A stretch of 64,000 nt of DNA from Vibrio sp. J1-1 (GTDB lineage: Bacteria > Pseudomonadota > Gammaproteobacteria > Enterobacterales > Vibrionaceae). Location: positions 372,001 through 436,000 of the forward strand of contig NZ_JAKKCM010000002.1 in assembly GCF_021728395.1 (NCBI RefSeq), given 5' to 3'. The notes beneath the pieces were generated by a model. The model was given only the letters and a program-made list of their open reading frames with translations. It ran no database searches and had not been told where the DNA came from. Of the stretch, positions 33,101 through 41,262 are shown piece by piece. Each line of letters starts with the position of its first letter. The stretch's first letter is position 1. Both the position numbers and the translations under genes were made by a program.

Positions 33101-35753
33101 TTTAGGTCCCGCAGTCAGAGGCATTCTAGAAACTGCCTTGGACACCACCACCGAAATTGGTGCGGGCGAACTCGTAGACATTTTAACTCAAGGTTTGACT
33201 GATCTCGGTCTGTTAACGGACCTTGATATTGTGTTGAGTGCCGTTGCTGATGCGCTGTTAAGTAACACGCTGACTGTTTTGCAAGATACCGACATTACGA
33301 CAACCGTTACTGAGTATGTGTATGACGGTGTGACAGAAGCACAAGGCAATCTCATCACTGGTGATAGCGGTGGCGTAGGTGAAGACACTATCGTCGCTGG
33401 CTCCTTAATCACGGCGGTAGAGAATGCTACGGGTCAAAGTGCGGTCGTAAATGCTACGGGTATTACCACAATAGAAGGAAAATTTGGCACATTAGAAATT
33501 GAATCTGATGGAAGTTATCGCTATGTGGCAAACGGTGACAGAGCATCGATCGGACAAAATGATGTGTTTACTTATACTCTATCGGATGGTGAAACATCAG
33601 ACACCGCGACTTTAACCATTTCCATCTCTGGTTCTGACTTTACAGCAGCCTCTGCTCAATCAGATTCAATAGATATGGCATTGGGAGCGCAAACCAGCCA
33701 AGTTAGCGAGCCAGTGACAGTCAGTGACATGCAAGTTGTAGGAGTGTTAGAAAGTGCGTCTAGTGAGCCTGTTGTTATGGCCAGTATGAGTACGGCAAGC
33801 ACGAGCAGTATTACAAGCACTCCTATTGTTGTGGGCGATGGCTTCAATGGCGAAGTCGTCGTAGAAGTGAGCCAAGAGGCGCTATTGGCGGTTGCTGATG
33901 CTTATGTTGTGGAAATTGTTGATGCTCAAGGGCAAGTCGTAGGGCAAGCGGTGACAGAGGACAACCCTCTTGTCGGTGATGTTGCCGGGCTGACCGTTTT
34001 AGGCCTAACGGGTGATGATACACTTGTTGCTAACTTCTCAGGTCTGCCTGCTGGTGAATATACGGTTGTTGTTCGCAATGATGAAAGTGAGCTGGCAAAT
34101 CTGTTTGATACGAGCGGCGACAGCAATATCTCTCTTACGGAATTAGGCGCAGGTGGCGTAGTACTAGGCGCTGAAAATCAAGATGCGCTGCTGGATGCAA
34201 TTGAATCCGCGTTGAATGGCAGTGTCCTTGGTTCTGCAGGAGGATTGGACGTTGGGAGTGCAGTACGCACGTTCATTCTTGAACCATTGTTGGCCACCGT
34301 TGACAGTATTGGGGCAGGTGACTTAGTCGACACCTTAACGACAGGGTTGAATACTATTGGTTTAACCAGCGTTGTGGATGAGGTGTTGGATATAGTAGCA
34401 GACACGCTTCTAAGTAATACCCTAACATTACTACAGCAAACGGACGTGACGTCCACTCTGACTGAGTACCAGTTTGAAGGTAGTACTACCGTCAGTGGTA
34501 ATGTGATCCAAGGTGGAGGCGCAGGGGAAGTAGCTGACTCGCTTGTTAACGGTGGTGTGGTAACGCAAGTAACCAATACTGATGGGGACATAGTTACGGT
34601 GCTTGGAAGCGGTACATCTGGTGTCACCCTGACTGGTAAATATGGAGACCTTACGGTTTATGAGAACGGTAGCTATACATATGTCGCTAATGGTGCACGT
34701 GCTGGCTTAGGTGACAGTGATAGTTTCACTTATACCATATCGGATGGATTCAGCAGCGACAGTGCCAATTTAACCTTTAATCTAACGGGGCAGGGTGCAG
34801 CGTCAGATACCGCAACCGCGGAACTCCACTACGACTACGTTTCTGTCGTAGTGCCTCCAGTGAATGATGCGTTAGATGTCAGTTGGCTAGTATCACTATT
34901 AGGTAGTATCGAGAGTGATACATACAATGTTGAGGTAGCAGCGAATACGACCCAGGATTTGTCATTCACCCTGAGCAACGTTGACTTACTGGCTCTTGGT
35001 AGCAGTGTTACGTTGACATTGTCGCAAGATGTAGATGGCACGATGACTGAGGTAGAAAGCTTCTCAGATGATGCATTATTAACGCTACTAAGTGGTAATA
35101 GTAACCAGGTGGTGTTTGATGGACTGACCGAGGGCAGCTATGAAGTGACATTAACGGTCGACGTACCTCTTGGAGTTGCAGGTTCAGTGAGTGCTGACTT
35201 AACACAGACAATAAGTTACCTGGATCAATATGCAGTGGATGAAGTCTCTATTGCTGAAGGGAATTTGTTCACCAATGATGTTCAATTCGGTACAGACTAT
35301 ACCCTGTCTATTTCTGACGACGGTGTAACTTTCCAAACCGTCACGACCAGCTCCACGTTGGTAGGGCAGTATGGGACTCTGAGCGTTGATGTGCAGGGTA
35401 AATACAGTTACACACCGGATAGTGACTTAGCCGTCTTTGGTGGGACTCTCAACGATACATTCAGTTATCGAGTGGAATACCCCGATGGAACGGTGGAGCA
35501 AACTGAGCTGGATGTCTTTATCACTGCAACGGGAGAGGGCGTTCCTGAGCCAGTCACGATGATGCAGGCAATGCTCTCCTATACGTCTGAAGATGATGTC
35601 GATCTTGCCTTCAGTGAGTCATCTGATGCTCAAACTGTGCCGTTGGCGAGTAGTGACTCAGACGGTGTCATGATCGAGGGAGTCATGTTCAGTGACGCCG
35701 GAACGATGACACAACCACTAACGATCGAAGATGAGAGTAATGTGGTTTATTAA
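27180..35753 (+). CDS. Giant BapA-type repetitive adhesin secreted by the adjacent type I system
   Basis: The 2857-residue protein begins with a BapA-prefix-like domain (residues 1-136) and a hydrophobic Gly/Ala/Leu segment (about 137-160, WWPMVLGGVALAGLG) followed by a GGGGGSGG linker. Ten Ig-like modules of about 90-170 residues follow (about 178-1690; signature NNGDGTWTLADDTLP...TVTATDEAGNQ). Five have a companion half with a DVDGDGTPDY-type loop that looks calcium-binding. Two related 340-390-residue modules (about 1812-2150 and 2151-2542) share GLPAGDYTVVVRNDES, LTELG and LLSNTLTLLQQTD. The C-terminus (from about 2543) has another cadherin-like module and an acidic end. No RTX nonapeptides or TAAG/PAAG LapG site were seen. 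AGGTAA precedes the ATG. It overlaps the TolC-like gene. Likely role: surface attachment and biofilm formation. Confidence 0.9.
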   Translation: MDNQYEIIARDGDQVIERYDITSGGSSTSIGAQNDVLYEVVEPSTGVAPQQVMFKRVDDTLEIRLGGTTANSPADVVIEDYFQLDNPPQFIGLAEDGQYYYFVPQSGLTEDFLESLDDEDVTFQSLGYDTVEEQTIWWPMVLGGVALAGLGALALGGGGGSGGSDNDDVLPDSGGTQSPNVDIYDLETNDSTPALNGTVDDATASVVVTINGVDYPAVNNGDGTWTLEDNTVSELAEGEYVVTVTATDSAGNSDTASGTVIIDLTAPDAPTINPSDGSELSGSAEPGSEIQIDVDGDGNTDYTTVTDETGSWSITLDPALDDGTEVSVTATDNAGNDSDPSVSTIDAQAPNVLINDVLTNDPTPALTGTVDDPTATIIVSLGGEQYTATNNGDGTWILADNTLPELADGSYSVAVEATDEAGNQSRADGQLEVDSTAPDAPQINDTNGSELTGNAEPGSRIDVDVNGDGTTDYTTTTDGNGQWSITPDTPLADGTEVTATATDGAGNASDPSLAVVDSSAANVSVYNLITNDPTPELSGLVDIADATVVVNVNGIDYVVTNQGDGTWTLVDNTLPELVDGTYNVSVTATTPTGVVSLGSGTVVIDTTPPASPLIDASDGTEITGTAEAGSEIQVDVDGDGTPDYTTVADENGDWSITPDAPLADGTVITATATDDAGNVSDPSSAEVDARAPVVSINDALTNDATPELTGLVDDPTASITVTVDGNDYTTTNNGDGTWTLADDTLPELTDNSYTVKVTATDEAGNQSTATGTLVVDTVAPDAPIINAGNGEEISGTAEANSVVNIDVNGDGTPDYATTADENGNWSVTPDSPLLDGTEIDATATDQAGNTSESASSTTNAAAATVTVTSDVTNDSTPPLAGTIDDPSATVVVNVNGIDYPAVNNGDGTWTISDDTLPSLVDGSYSVVVTATTDLGAISTANGTLTIDATAPAVTVNDVASNDTTPALTGTVDDNTASVTVNVNGTDYLATNNGDGTWTLADDTLPPLNENSYTVTVTATDEAGNQGTATGTLVVDTTAPSAGDGFNSIMFNDGGDELLSQDEAVSVSLSGEVEDGAIINSITISDGTTDISIPAANISIVGGVVTVSDLDLSGLNDGLLTVTMEVTDEAGNTGTVTDTTTLDATPPVVSVDEVLTNDATPALTGTVDDTAASVTVNVNGTDYPATNNGDGTWTLADDTLPALTENSYTVTVTATDEAGNQSTSTGTLVVDTTAPVVTVDDALTNDATPALTGSVDDPAANVIVTVNGTDYPATNNGDGTWTLADDTLPALADNSYPVTVTATDEAGNQGTATSTLVVDTVAPDAPVINAGNGTEISGTAEANSEVNIDVDGDGTPDYTTTADENGNWAVTPDSPLADGTEVKATATDQAGNTSEPASSTTNAAAATVTVNSAVTNDSTPPLSGTIDDSAATVVVNVNGTDYTAINNGDGTWSIGDNVVTELAEGNYPILVTATTLTGAESTASGSLTIDTTAPAVTVDDVTTNDTTPALTGTVDDNTASVSVNVNGTDYPATNNGDGTWTLADDTLPPLTENSYTVTVNATDEAGNQDTATGTLVIDTGAPSNGDGLNSITFNDGGDELLNADESASVSLSGTVETGATINSIIISDGTTDISVPAANISVDGAGVVTVSSLNLSSLNDGLLTVTMEVTDQAGNTGTVTDTTTLDTSIDGVASEPIVSFDGITTDSGTDGDFITSDTTLILNGTVNTSETTQLTVGVSGTVYTQGVSPELNVDASGNWTLDLTGSALSAGTYTVVATVTDAAGNSESSAPQNVLIQALDAIADNGSLDLGEPTVTVGAPQTTQDVQVIGVAESTGGADASSAFSVSADHVGEVTVEVSQKSLVAVADAYKVEVYNASNELVYASVSANSQLADVGGLNIFNVTGDETISFSVDGLPAGDYTVVVRNDESQLEDLLDSDGSNDVNLTELGDAGVVLGPDNQDSVLNTVEGTLGVVLGPAVRGILETALDTTTEIGAGELVDILTQGLTDLGLLTDLDIVLSAVADALLSNTLTVLQDTDITTTVTEYVYDGVTEAQGNLITGDSGGVGEDTIVAGSLITAVENATGQSAVVNATGITTIEGKFGTLEIESDGSYRYVANGDRASIGQNDVFTYTLSDGETSDTATLTISISGSDFTAASAQSDSIDMALGAQTSQVSEPVTVSDMQVVGVLESASSEPVVMASMSTASTSSITSTPIVVGDGFNGEVVVEVSQEALLAVADAYVVEIVDAQGQVVGQAVTEDNPLVGDVAGLTVLGLTGDDTLVANFSGLPAGEYTVVVRNDESELANLFDTSGDSNISLTELGAGGVVLGAENQDALLDAIESALNGSVLGSAGGLDVGSAVRTFILEPLLATVDSIGAGDLVDTLTTGLNTIGLTSVVDEVLDIVADTLLSNTLTLLQQTDVTSTLTEYQFEGSTTVSGNVIQGGGAGEVADSLVNGGVVTQVTNTDGDIVTVLGSGTSGVTLTGKYGDLTVYENGSYTYVANGARAGLGDSDSFTYTISDGFSSDSANLTFNLTGQGAASDTATAELHYDYVSVVVPPVNDALDVSWLVSLLGSIESDTYNVEVAANTTQDLSFTLSNVDLLALGSSVTLTLSQDVDGTMTEVESFSDDALLTLLSGNSNQVVFDGLTEGSYEVTLTVDVPLGVAGSVSADLTQTISYLDQYAVDEVSIAEGNLFTNDVQFGTDYTLSISDDGVTFQTVTTSSTLVGQYGTLSVDVQGKYSYTPDSDLAVFGGTLNDTFSYRVEYPDGTVEQTELDVFITATGEGVPEPVTMMQAMLSYTSEDDVDLAFSESSDAQTVPLASSDSDGVMIEGVMFSDAGTMTQPLTIEDESNVVY
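29250..32232 (+). repeat. 1.36-kb block duplicated at 1626-bp offset within the adhesin gene
   Basis: DNA from about 29250 to 30606 recurs at about 30876 to 32232. Five landmarks fall at the same spacing of exactly 1626 bp (542 codons): GCGCCAGTGG at 29250/30876, CGTTGATACT at 29501/31127, TTAACCGGAACC at 30078/31704 and AACGATGGTGG at 30330/31956 among them. The block covers three Ig modules plus the FNDGGDELL module, and one further Ig module lies between the copies. The protein effect is four extra modules. Confidence 0.85.
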
Positions 35754-37017
35754 ATCTACTATCAGAACATCATTGGTATTGGTGGGTTTAGTCAGTAGTT
35801 GCAGTTGGTCGGCCTCTTCTGTAGAGGCCCCTTCTCTGCGGCTACTGGTTATTCAAGGTCTATCACTGAATCCGAGAGTTAGGGCGGTTGAGGCAGAGGT
35901 TGAACAAGCCGATAAGCGAGTTGATCTGAGTGAAGGTGGCTATTGGCCTACACTGGATGTTTCTGCAGGACCTGCCGATGGTGTAACTGGTGATCTCGCT
36001 TACAGCGCAAATGCCAGTTACACCCTTTACGATTGGGGGGCTCTGGATAGCGAAGTGGGTGGCATGAATGCCCGCGCGCGAGAAAAGATGCATTACTTAA
36101 GGCAGGTTAGAGCAGAGGTTGGGCTGGAAATCATTGAAGCGTACTTTGATAGCAAAATGGAAGCACAAAGAAAGACGCTGATTCTTGACCACCAAAGCCA
36201 TCTAGAAAATATAGAGAAGATGGCCAATGTGCGCAGCGGTGGTGGATACAGTGATCGGTCTGAATTAAACCGAGTTCGTCAAGCACTCTATTACAGTGAA
36301 CAGCAGTGGCAGCAAGCGTTAGGAGATCAAAACCAGGCAAAGTTACGTTTGGAACTGTTGGTCCAGCGACCTGTTAATAACCTGCCTACATTGCCCAATT
36401 TATCTCAAGTTCAAGCGAGCATATTGCCGAGAAAGGAAGAAGAATCGACACTGATCAAGCAATCTCCACAGTATATGCAAGCAGTTGAGAGAGTGGAGGT
36501 GGCTAAAAATGATGCCAACCAAGCTGAAGCTGAACAACTACCTAAACTTGTGCTCGATGCGTACTCTCAGCGTAGAAAGGTTGGAGGCGAGTTAGTGCAA
36601 GATTCTGCTATTGCGGTCAATATTCGAGCCAGTTTACAGCAAGGTCCCGCGAGCTTTGATTCGGATGACGTTGAACATTTACGTGCTGAAGCCGCGAAAT
36701 GGGATGTTCAATTTACCCAACTCGATATGGCACGCAACATAGGGATGCAGCGCGAAGCGATTACGATGCTCTCAAAGCAAAAAGGCGCAACTATTAAACA
36801 GCTTGAAGCAGCTACGAATCTAGTGTCAGCGTATCAAGACCAATTCCGGGCGGGATTAACTACCGTTCAGGAGTTGTTGAACGCAGAGCGCGAACGTTTT
36901 GAGTTGGCTAATCAGTATTTGAATATTTCTATTGAGCTACTAAGAATCCCTTACCGAATTCGTTCTGAACTCGGTGTATTGGACTCCTATTTTGCTCAAG
37001 AAAGTCATGGGAGTTAA
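35731..37017 (+). CDS. TolC-family outer-membrane protein of the adhesin secretion system
   Basis: The outer-membrane duct of a type I secretion system. It has a signal peptide (about residues 1-28, ending CSWSA), then the long alternating helical-barrel pattern of TolC proteins (SLNPRVRAVEAEVEQADKRVDLSEGGYWPTLD-like first repeat; EAATNLVSAYQDQFRAGLTTVQELLNAERERFELANQYL in the second). At 428 residues it is within the AggA/LapE range. The start overlaps the adhesin gene by 23 bp (or 14 bp if the ATG at 35740 is used), so translation is coupled. The exporter gene follows three bases after its stop. Confidence 0.88.
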   Translation: MRVMWFIKSTIRTSLVLVGLVSSCSWSASSVEAPSLRLLVIQGLSLNPRVRAVEAEVEQADKRVDLSEGGYWPTLDVSAGPADGVTGDLAYSANASYTLYDWGALDSEVGGMNARAREKMHYLRQVRAEVGLEIIEAYFDSKMEAQRKTLILDHQSHLENIEKMANVRSGGGYSDRSELNRVRQALYYSEQQWQQALGDQNQAKLRLELLVQRPVNNLPTLPNLSQVQASILPRKEEESTLIKQSPQYMQAVERVEVAKNDANQAEAEQLPKLVLDAYSQRRKVGGELVQDSAIAVNIRASLQQGPASFDSDDVEHLRAEAAKWDVQFTQLDMARNIGMQREAITMLSKQKGATIKQLEAATNLVSAYQDQFRAGLTTVQELLNAERERFELANQYLNISIELLRIPYRIRSELGVLDSYFAQESHGS

Positions 37018-37020
37018 AGA

Positions 37021-39147
37021 TTGAATCAGACACAGAGTAAAGACCCTCTAAGGGATGTGCTCATCAATTATTGTGCGCTGATTGGTAAACCGATTCGCTA
37101 CAATGTGATTGGTGAGGGGCTACCATTAAAAGATGGCAAGTTTTCAAGCGATCTGATTACCAGAGCATTAGACAATCAGGGTATATCTGCTGTTATCTTC
37201 GAAAAGTCCCTAGAGAAGTTGGATAATAAGTACTTACCCGCTCTATTACTCACTGAAGATGATGAAGGTATTATTCTTCTTAATGTTAACGATGAGCAGT
37301 TCACCGTCTTTTGCCCTGTTACAGAAGGGCAAAAGGTTATCTCTCGTACTGAGATTGAAAGTCGATGGACGGGAGATGTCGTTGTCGCGAGCGTTGCATA
37401 TAAATCCGATAACCGTGCGGAAGGGTATGCGGAACCTTATAAAAAACATTGGTTGAAGTCGCAACTTCTAAAATGTTGGCCAACATACGTCGACGTTGGT
37501 GTCTCTTCCTTATTCGCTAATATCCTGGCTATCGCAACTTCACTGTTTGCGCTACAAGTATACGATAGGGTTGTACCTAGTGATGCGTTCGATACTTTGT
37601 TTATATTGACGTCAGGGGTAGTCATTGCGATAGTTTTTGACTTTTTGCTGCGTATATTACGTGCTTACCTTTTGGATGTGACAGGTAAAAAGCTCGATCT
37701 TGAGCTTTCCTCTCGCTTGTTTTATCAAGTACTGCACATGCGCTTAAAAGCTAAACCGCAATCCGTCGGGGCATTTTCTAGTCAGTTAAAAGAGTTCGAA
37801 ACAATTCGCGAGTTTTTTACCTCATCGACGGCAGCGACGATCAGTGATTTCCCTTTTATTTTCCTCTTCTTATTAGTGATTTGGTATCTCGGTGGCCCTG
37901 TGGTTTGGGTGCCGGTGATCGCTATCATACTTATGTTATTACCCAGCCTGCTTATGCAGGGCAAGTTAGCTCGGCTGTCGAGAGAAGGGTTGAAAGAAGG
38001 TGCTATTAAACATGGCCTTATGATTGAGGTGATAGAAAATCTTGAAACAGTCAAAGCGACTAACGCGACTTCACGTAACCTTTTTCTTTGGGAACTGCTG
38101 ACGAAAAAACAAGCCGCCGACAGTATCGATCTAAAAAGTTTGTCGAACAAGCTCAGTTATGGCGCATCAATGGTTCAGCAGTTGGGGTTCATTTTCGTTG
38201 TCGTTGTTGGTGTTTATCAGATAAGTGCAAGCGAAATGACAATCGGGGCATTGATAGCCTGCACTATGCTCACGTCTCGTGCTATTGCACCAGTTAACCA
38301 AATTACTGGTGTGCTGGTACGCTGGCAACATGTAAAAGTCGCTCTCGAAGGACTTGATCAAATCATGCAGGCTCCTGTAGAGCGTCCTGCGGGACGTCAA
38401 TTCGCTGAAAAATCGCAATTGAATGGGGATTATCAGTTAGAAAATGTGTGTCTAACGTATGGCGAGGAAGGGCAAAAAGCGCTCTCTATTGAAAAACTCA
38501 GCATCAAAGCTGGGAGTCACACTATTTTACTCGGTGGTAATGGTGCCGGAAAATCCAGTCTCTTACGCGTACTTGCCGGATTAGAAGATATTGATGGTGG
38601 TCAGCTGTTACTGGATGATATTTCCATGACCCAACTTGATCCCAGTGACCGTCAGCGAGATATTGGGTATCTGCCTCAAGACTCGGCACTTTTTTACGGT
38701 ACCTTACGTGAAAACCTACTCATTAGTGGCGACACTCACTCTGATGAAGCCATCTTTGATGTGCTCGATAATATTGGTCTGGGAGCTGCCGTTCGAGCAC
38801 ATCCTTTAGGATTAGATATGCCTATTTTAGGCAACCGAAGCTTGTCTGGAGGGCAGCGTCAAGCCGTTGCATTAGCTCGTCTCATATTGCAAAACCCACG
38901 AATTGTTTTACTCGATGAACCTACCTCCGCGTTTGATCAGAGTAATGAAGAAAAGGTGATTCGATTTATGAGTACGTGGCTGAAAGGTAAAACATTGGTG
39001 ATGTCTACACACAAGCGGAGCATGCTTAGCCTCGGCAACAGTGGGATTGTTTTAAAGAGCGGGAGCGTTGCGATGGAAGGCGATTTTGGCAAGATTTTAG
39101 GAAATCAGCAACCAAAGGTGAAAACATGGGTACGGCAAGCAAACTAA
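37021..39147 (+). CDS. Type I secretion ABC exporter (LapB/BapC-like)
   Basis: The inner-membrane exporter has an N-terminal C39-peptidase-like domain (about residues 1-130) without the catalytic Cys/His motif, a membrane domain of about six helices (about 160-440) and a nucleotide-binding domain. The latter shows GGNGAGKSSL (Walker A, about 505), LPQDSALFYGTLRENL, LSGGQRQAVALARLIL (signature) and IVLLDEPTSAFDQ (Walker B). A degenerate peptidase domain is typical of exporters for large non-processed adhesins. It starts with TTG, supported by GGGAG nine bases upstream, and overlaps the HlyD-like gene by 22 bp. Confidence 0.9.
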   Translation: MNQTQSKDPLRDVLINYCALIGKPIRYNVIGEGLPLKDGKFSSDLITRALDNQGISAVIFEKSLEKLDNKYLPALLLTEDDEGIILLNVNDEQFTVFCPVTEGQKVISRTEIESRWTGDVVVASVAYKSDNRAEGYAEPYKKHWLKSQLLKCWPTYVDVGVSSLFANILAIATSLFALQVYDRVVPSDAFDTLFILTSGVVIAIVFDFLLRILRAYLLDVTGKKLDLELSSRLFYQVLHMRLKAKPQSVGAFSSQLKEFETIREFFTSSTAATISDFPFIFLFLLVIWYLGGPVVWVPVIAIILMLLPSLLMQGKLARLSREGLKEGAIKHGLMIEVIENLETVKATNATSRNLFLWELLTKKQAADSIDLKSLSNKLSYGASMVQQLGFIFVVVVGVYQISASEMTIGALIACTMLTSRAIAPVNQITGVLVRWQHVKVALEGLDQIMQAPVERPAGRQFAEKSQLNGDYQLENVCLTYGEEGQKALSIEKLSIKAGSHTILLGGNGAGKSSLLRVLAGLEDIDGGQLLLDDISMTQLDPSDRQRDIGYLPQDSALFYGTLRENLLISGDTHSDEAIFDVLDNIGLGAAVRAHPLGLDMPILGNRSLSGGQRQAVALARLILQNPRIVLLDEPTSAFDQSNEEKVIRFMSTWLKGKTLVMSTHKRSMLSLGNSGIVLKSGSVAMEGDFGKILGNQQPKVKTWVRQAN

Positions 39148-40283
39148 CAGGAGACGAGCGTATTCTTTCTGCTCGGCCAGCGCTATGGTTATGTTCTTTT
39201 ATCGTAGCCGTATTTATCATGTGGGCCGCTTTCTCAGAAATTGACGAAGTCACGAGAGGAGAAGGGAAGATCATTCCTTCTAGTCGACTACAGAAAATTC
39301 AGAGTTTGGAAGGGGGGATCGTACAGCAACTACTGGTGAAAGAAGGGCAGCTTGTCAGCGAAGGCGATATTCTAATCCACATGGATAAAACTCGTTTTCA
39401 GGCCGCATTTCGCGAGGGAGAGAGTCAAGTTTCATCGCTATTGGCATCCATTACCAGATTAGAAGCGGAAGTAAAAAAACAACCATCATTAATCTTTCCA
39501 GATCACGCTCGCATTGATGATAAGGATTTGGCTTTTGAGCAAGCGCTGTTTGAAGCCCGAAGAAATAGTAACAAAGAAAAGATTGCCGGATTAAAACGAC
39601 GAGCAACGCTGGTAGAAGAACAATTGGCTATCTTGAGACCCATGGTGAAATCCGCGTCTGTCAGCAAAATGGAAGTATTGCGCCTAGAAAAAGAGTTAGA
39701 AGACCTCAAAGGCCAAGTCATAGAAGTGAATAACAGCTATATGCAAGACGCCTACACGGAATTAACACAGAAAAAAGCGGAGCTAAATGTACTTAATGAA
39801 GCCTTAGTTCAGAGGCAAGATCAGTTGTCACGTACTGAGATCGTTTCACCAGTAAAAGGCATGGTCAATGATATCGTTGTTACGACAAAAGGCGGTGTTG
39901 TTCAACCTGGAGAGCCGATAATGTATGTGCTGCCTATTGATGAGCAATTGTTAGTTGAAGCTAAAATTGCCCCAGAAGACATCGCATTTCTCGCTCCTGG
40001 AATGTCAGCAAAAGTAAAAGTTACTGCTTACGACTTTGCTATTTACGGAGACTTAGAAGGTGAGGTGGTGCAAATTAGCCCCGATACGATCGAAGAAGAA
40101 ACCGCTCAAGGAAAAGCCTATTTCTATCAAATCCTCGTTAAAACAGAGACAAACTTTTTGGAAAAAGAGGGGATACAGTATCCAATTCGTCCAGGCATGA
40201 TCGCTCAGGTCGATGTATTAGGAGGTAAGAAAACGGTTCTCAACTATTTACTCAATCCATTGCTAAAAGCGAAGTTAAATTAA
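39126..40283 (+). CDS. HlyD-family membrane fusion protein (LapC/BapD-like)
   Basis: The periplasmic adaptor linking the ABC exporter to the TolC-like duct. One N-terminal transmembrane helix (about residues 20-40, LWLCSFIVAVFIMWAAF) is followed by the biotinyl-lipoyl half motif GKIIPSSRLQKIQSLEGGIVQQLLVKEGQLV, a long coiled-coil hairpin (about 95-240), and the second lipoyl and beta-barrel part (EIVSPVKGMVNDI, VQPGEPIMYVLP, YPIRPGMIAQVDVLGGKKTVLNYLLNP). At 385 residues it is typical. AAAGGTG lies before the ATG, inside the exporter gene. Last gene of the adhesin operon. Confidence 0.9.
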   Translation: MGTASKLTGDERILSARPALWLCSFIVAVFIMWAAFSEIDEVTRGEGKIIPSSRLQKIQSLEGGIVQQLLVKEGQLVSEGDILIHMDKTRFQAAFREGESQVSSLLASITRLEAEVKKQPSLIFPDHARIDDKDLAFEQALFEARRNSNKEKIAGLKRRATLVEEQLAILRPMVKSASVSKMEVLRLEKELEDLKGQVIEVNNSYMQDAYTELTQKKAELNVLNEALVQRQDQLSRTEIVSPVKGMVNDIVVTTKGGVVQPGEPIMYVLPIDEQLLVEAKIAPEDIAFLAPGMSAKVKVTAYDFAIYGDLEGEVVQISPDTIEEETAQGKAYFYQILVKTETNFLEKEGIQYPIRPGMIAQVDVLGGKKTVLNYLLNPLLKAKLN

Positions 40284-41262
40284 GCTATGAAAAATTTCAT
40301 GATAGTGATACCAGTTTAAACAATGGGCGAAAATTGGAACCAGGTATTCATTTTCTGAACCAAATGCTCCGTATCGTAATATATTCTATTACACTCTGTT
40401 ATCAAGATTAAGTCGTATAAAAGAGGATGTTTTCTGAGCTAAGTTTCATCGCTTATCGCTTCAACATTGAACAAAGTAGTTAATTCTAGCGTTGAATTAT
40501 CCCTAGTCAGCTCAAACACTTTCGTCGCGACTAAATTTTAAACTCTTGAGACCCAGTTAATATAGAGCACACTCACCTAACCTTATAGTTCTTGAAATAA
40601 CTGAGTCGTATAGACTTGATAATAACATTGATGTCTTACTTCAAATTAAGCGGTTAGCTAAAATTGTCTTTAAAATATCAATAGATGACCTAGACTCCGG
40701 ATTTAGCTCAATTACTTCAATCTATAAGTCAGCTCTTTATCCAATCAAATTGTATGTTTTATGAACGAGGGTCACTTTCAGGGTTATTATATACAACGAC
40801 CAGAAAATATATCTAAGTGGTTAAAAAAATAGAAATGTTGCCTATAATTTCATCATCCTGGCTGGGGTAGTGATTAGTGATAAGTCATTAGTTTTTTAAT
40901 AAGATGTTTTTACTCTTTCAATATAAATAATATTTTGTGCATCATGTCGACTCTACCCAAAATGTGATAAGTATCCCTAATAACTCTGCTTTATTAAGAT
41001 TCTGCTACTGATGTTTTCTTGACTCCAGATGAGAAAGAAGACTACAACCACATCTTTGACATTTCATTTAATTTAGATATTTTTAATCCGTCTCTACTGA
41101 TATAAGAAACTCAATCTTACACTTCAAAGTTAAATGTTATTTATCTAGGAAAAATAAGTAAATTTTAAAATTTCATTTCATGATTTTAATGTCAGAAATA
41201 TGTTTGTTTTGTGTTAATTGTTGGATAATATATATTTTTTCTATATTAAAGGATGTTGATTA
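40284..41262. other. AT-rich spacer after the adhesin operon
   Basis: About 980 bp without an intact gene. It contains an EAL-domain relic (listed separately), possible further decayed sequence between 40300 and 40590 that I cannot assign, and a very AT-rich stretch from about 40860 that should hold the promoter of the chemoreceptor gene. No clear terminator for the adhesin operon was seen. Confidence 0.5.
40591..40832 (+). pseudogene. EAL-domain (c-di-GMP phosphodiesterase-like) gene remnant
   Basis: A plus-strand frame reads LEITESYRLDNNIDVLL, then KISIDDLDSGFSSITSIYKSALYPIKL, which aligns with the EAL-domain segments LEITES, DDFGTGYSSL and LPID-x-LKID. After an internal deletion of roughly 90 residues and a frame change, a second piece reads NEGHFQGYYIQRPENISKWLKK and stops, matching the C-terminal QGYYFSKP end of EAL domains. 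The N-terminal part is absent. It lies 300 bp past the adhesin operon on the same strand. Confidence 0.7.

Noticed and set aside
34178-34627. Serine/threonine/proline-rich minus-strand frames within the adhesin gene
   Set aside because: They arise as complements of the repetitive Ig-like coding sequence.
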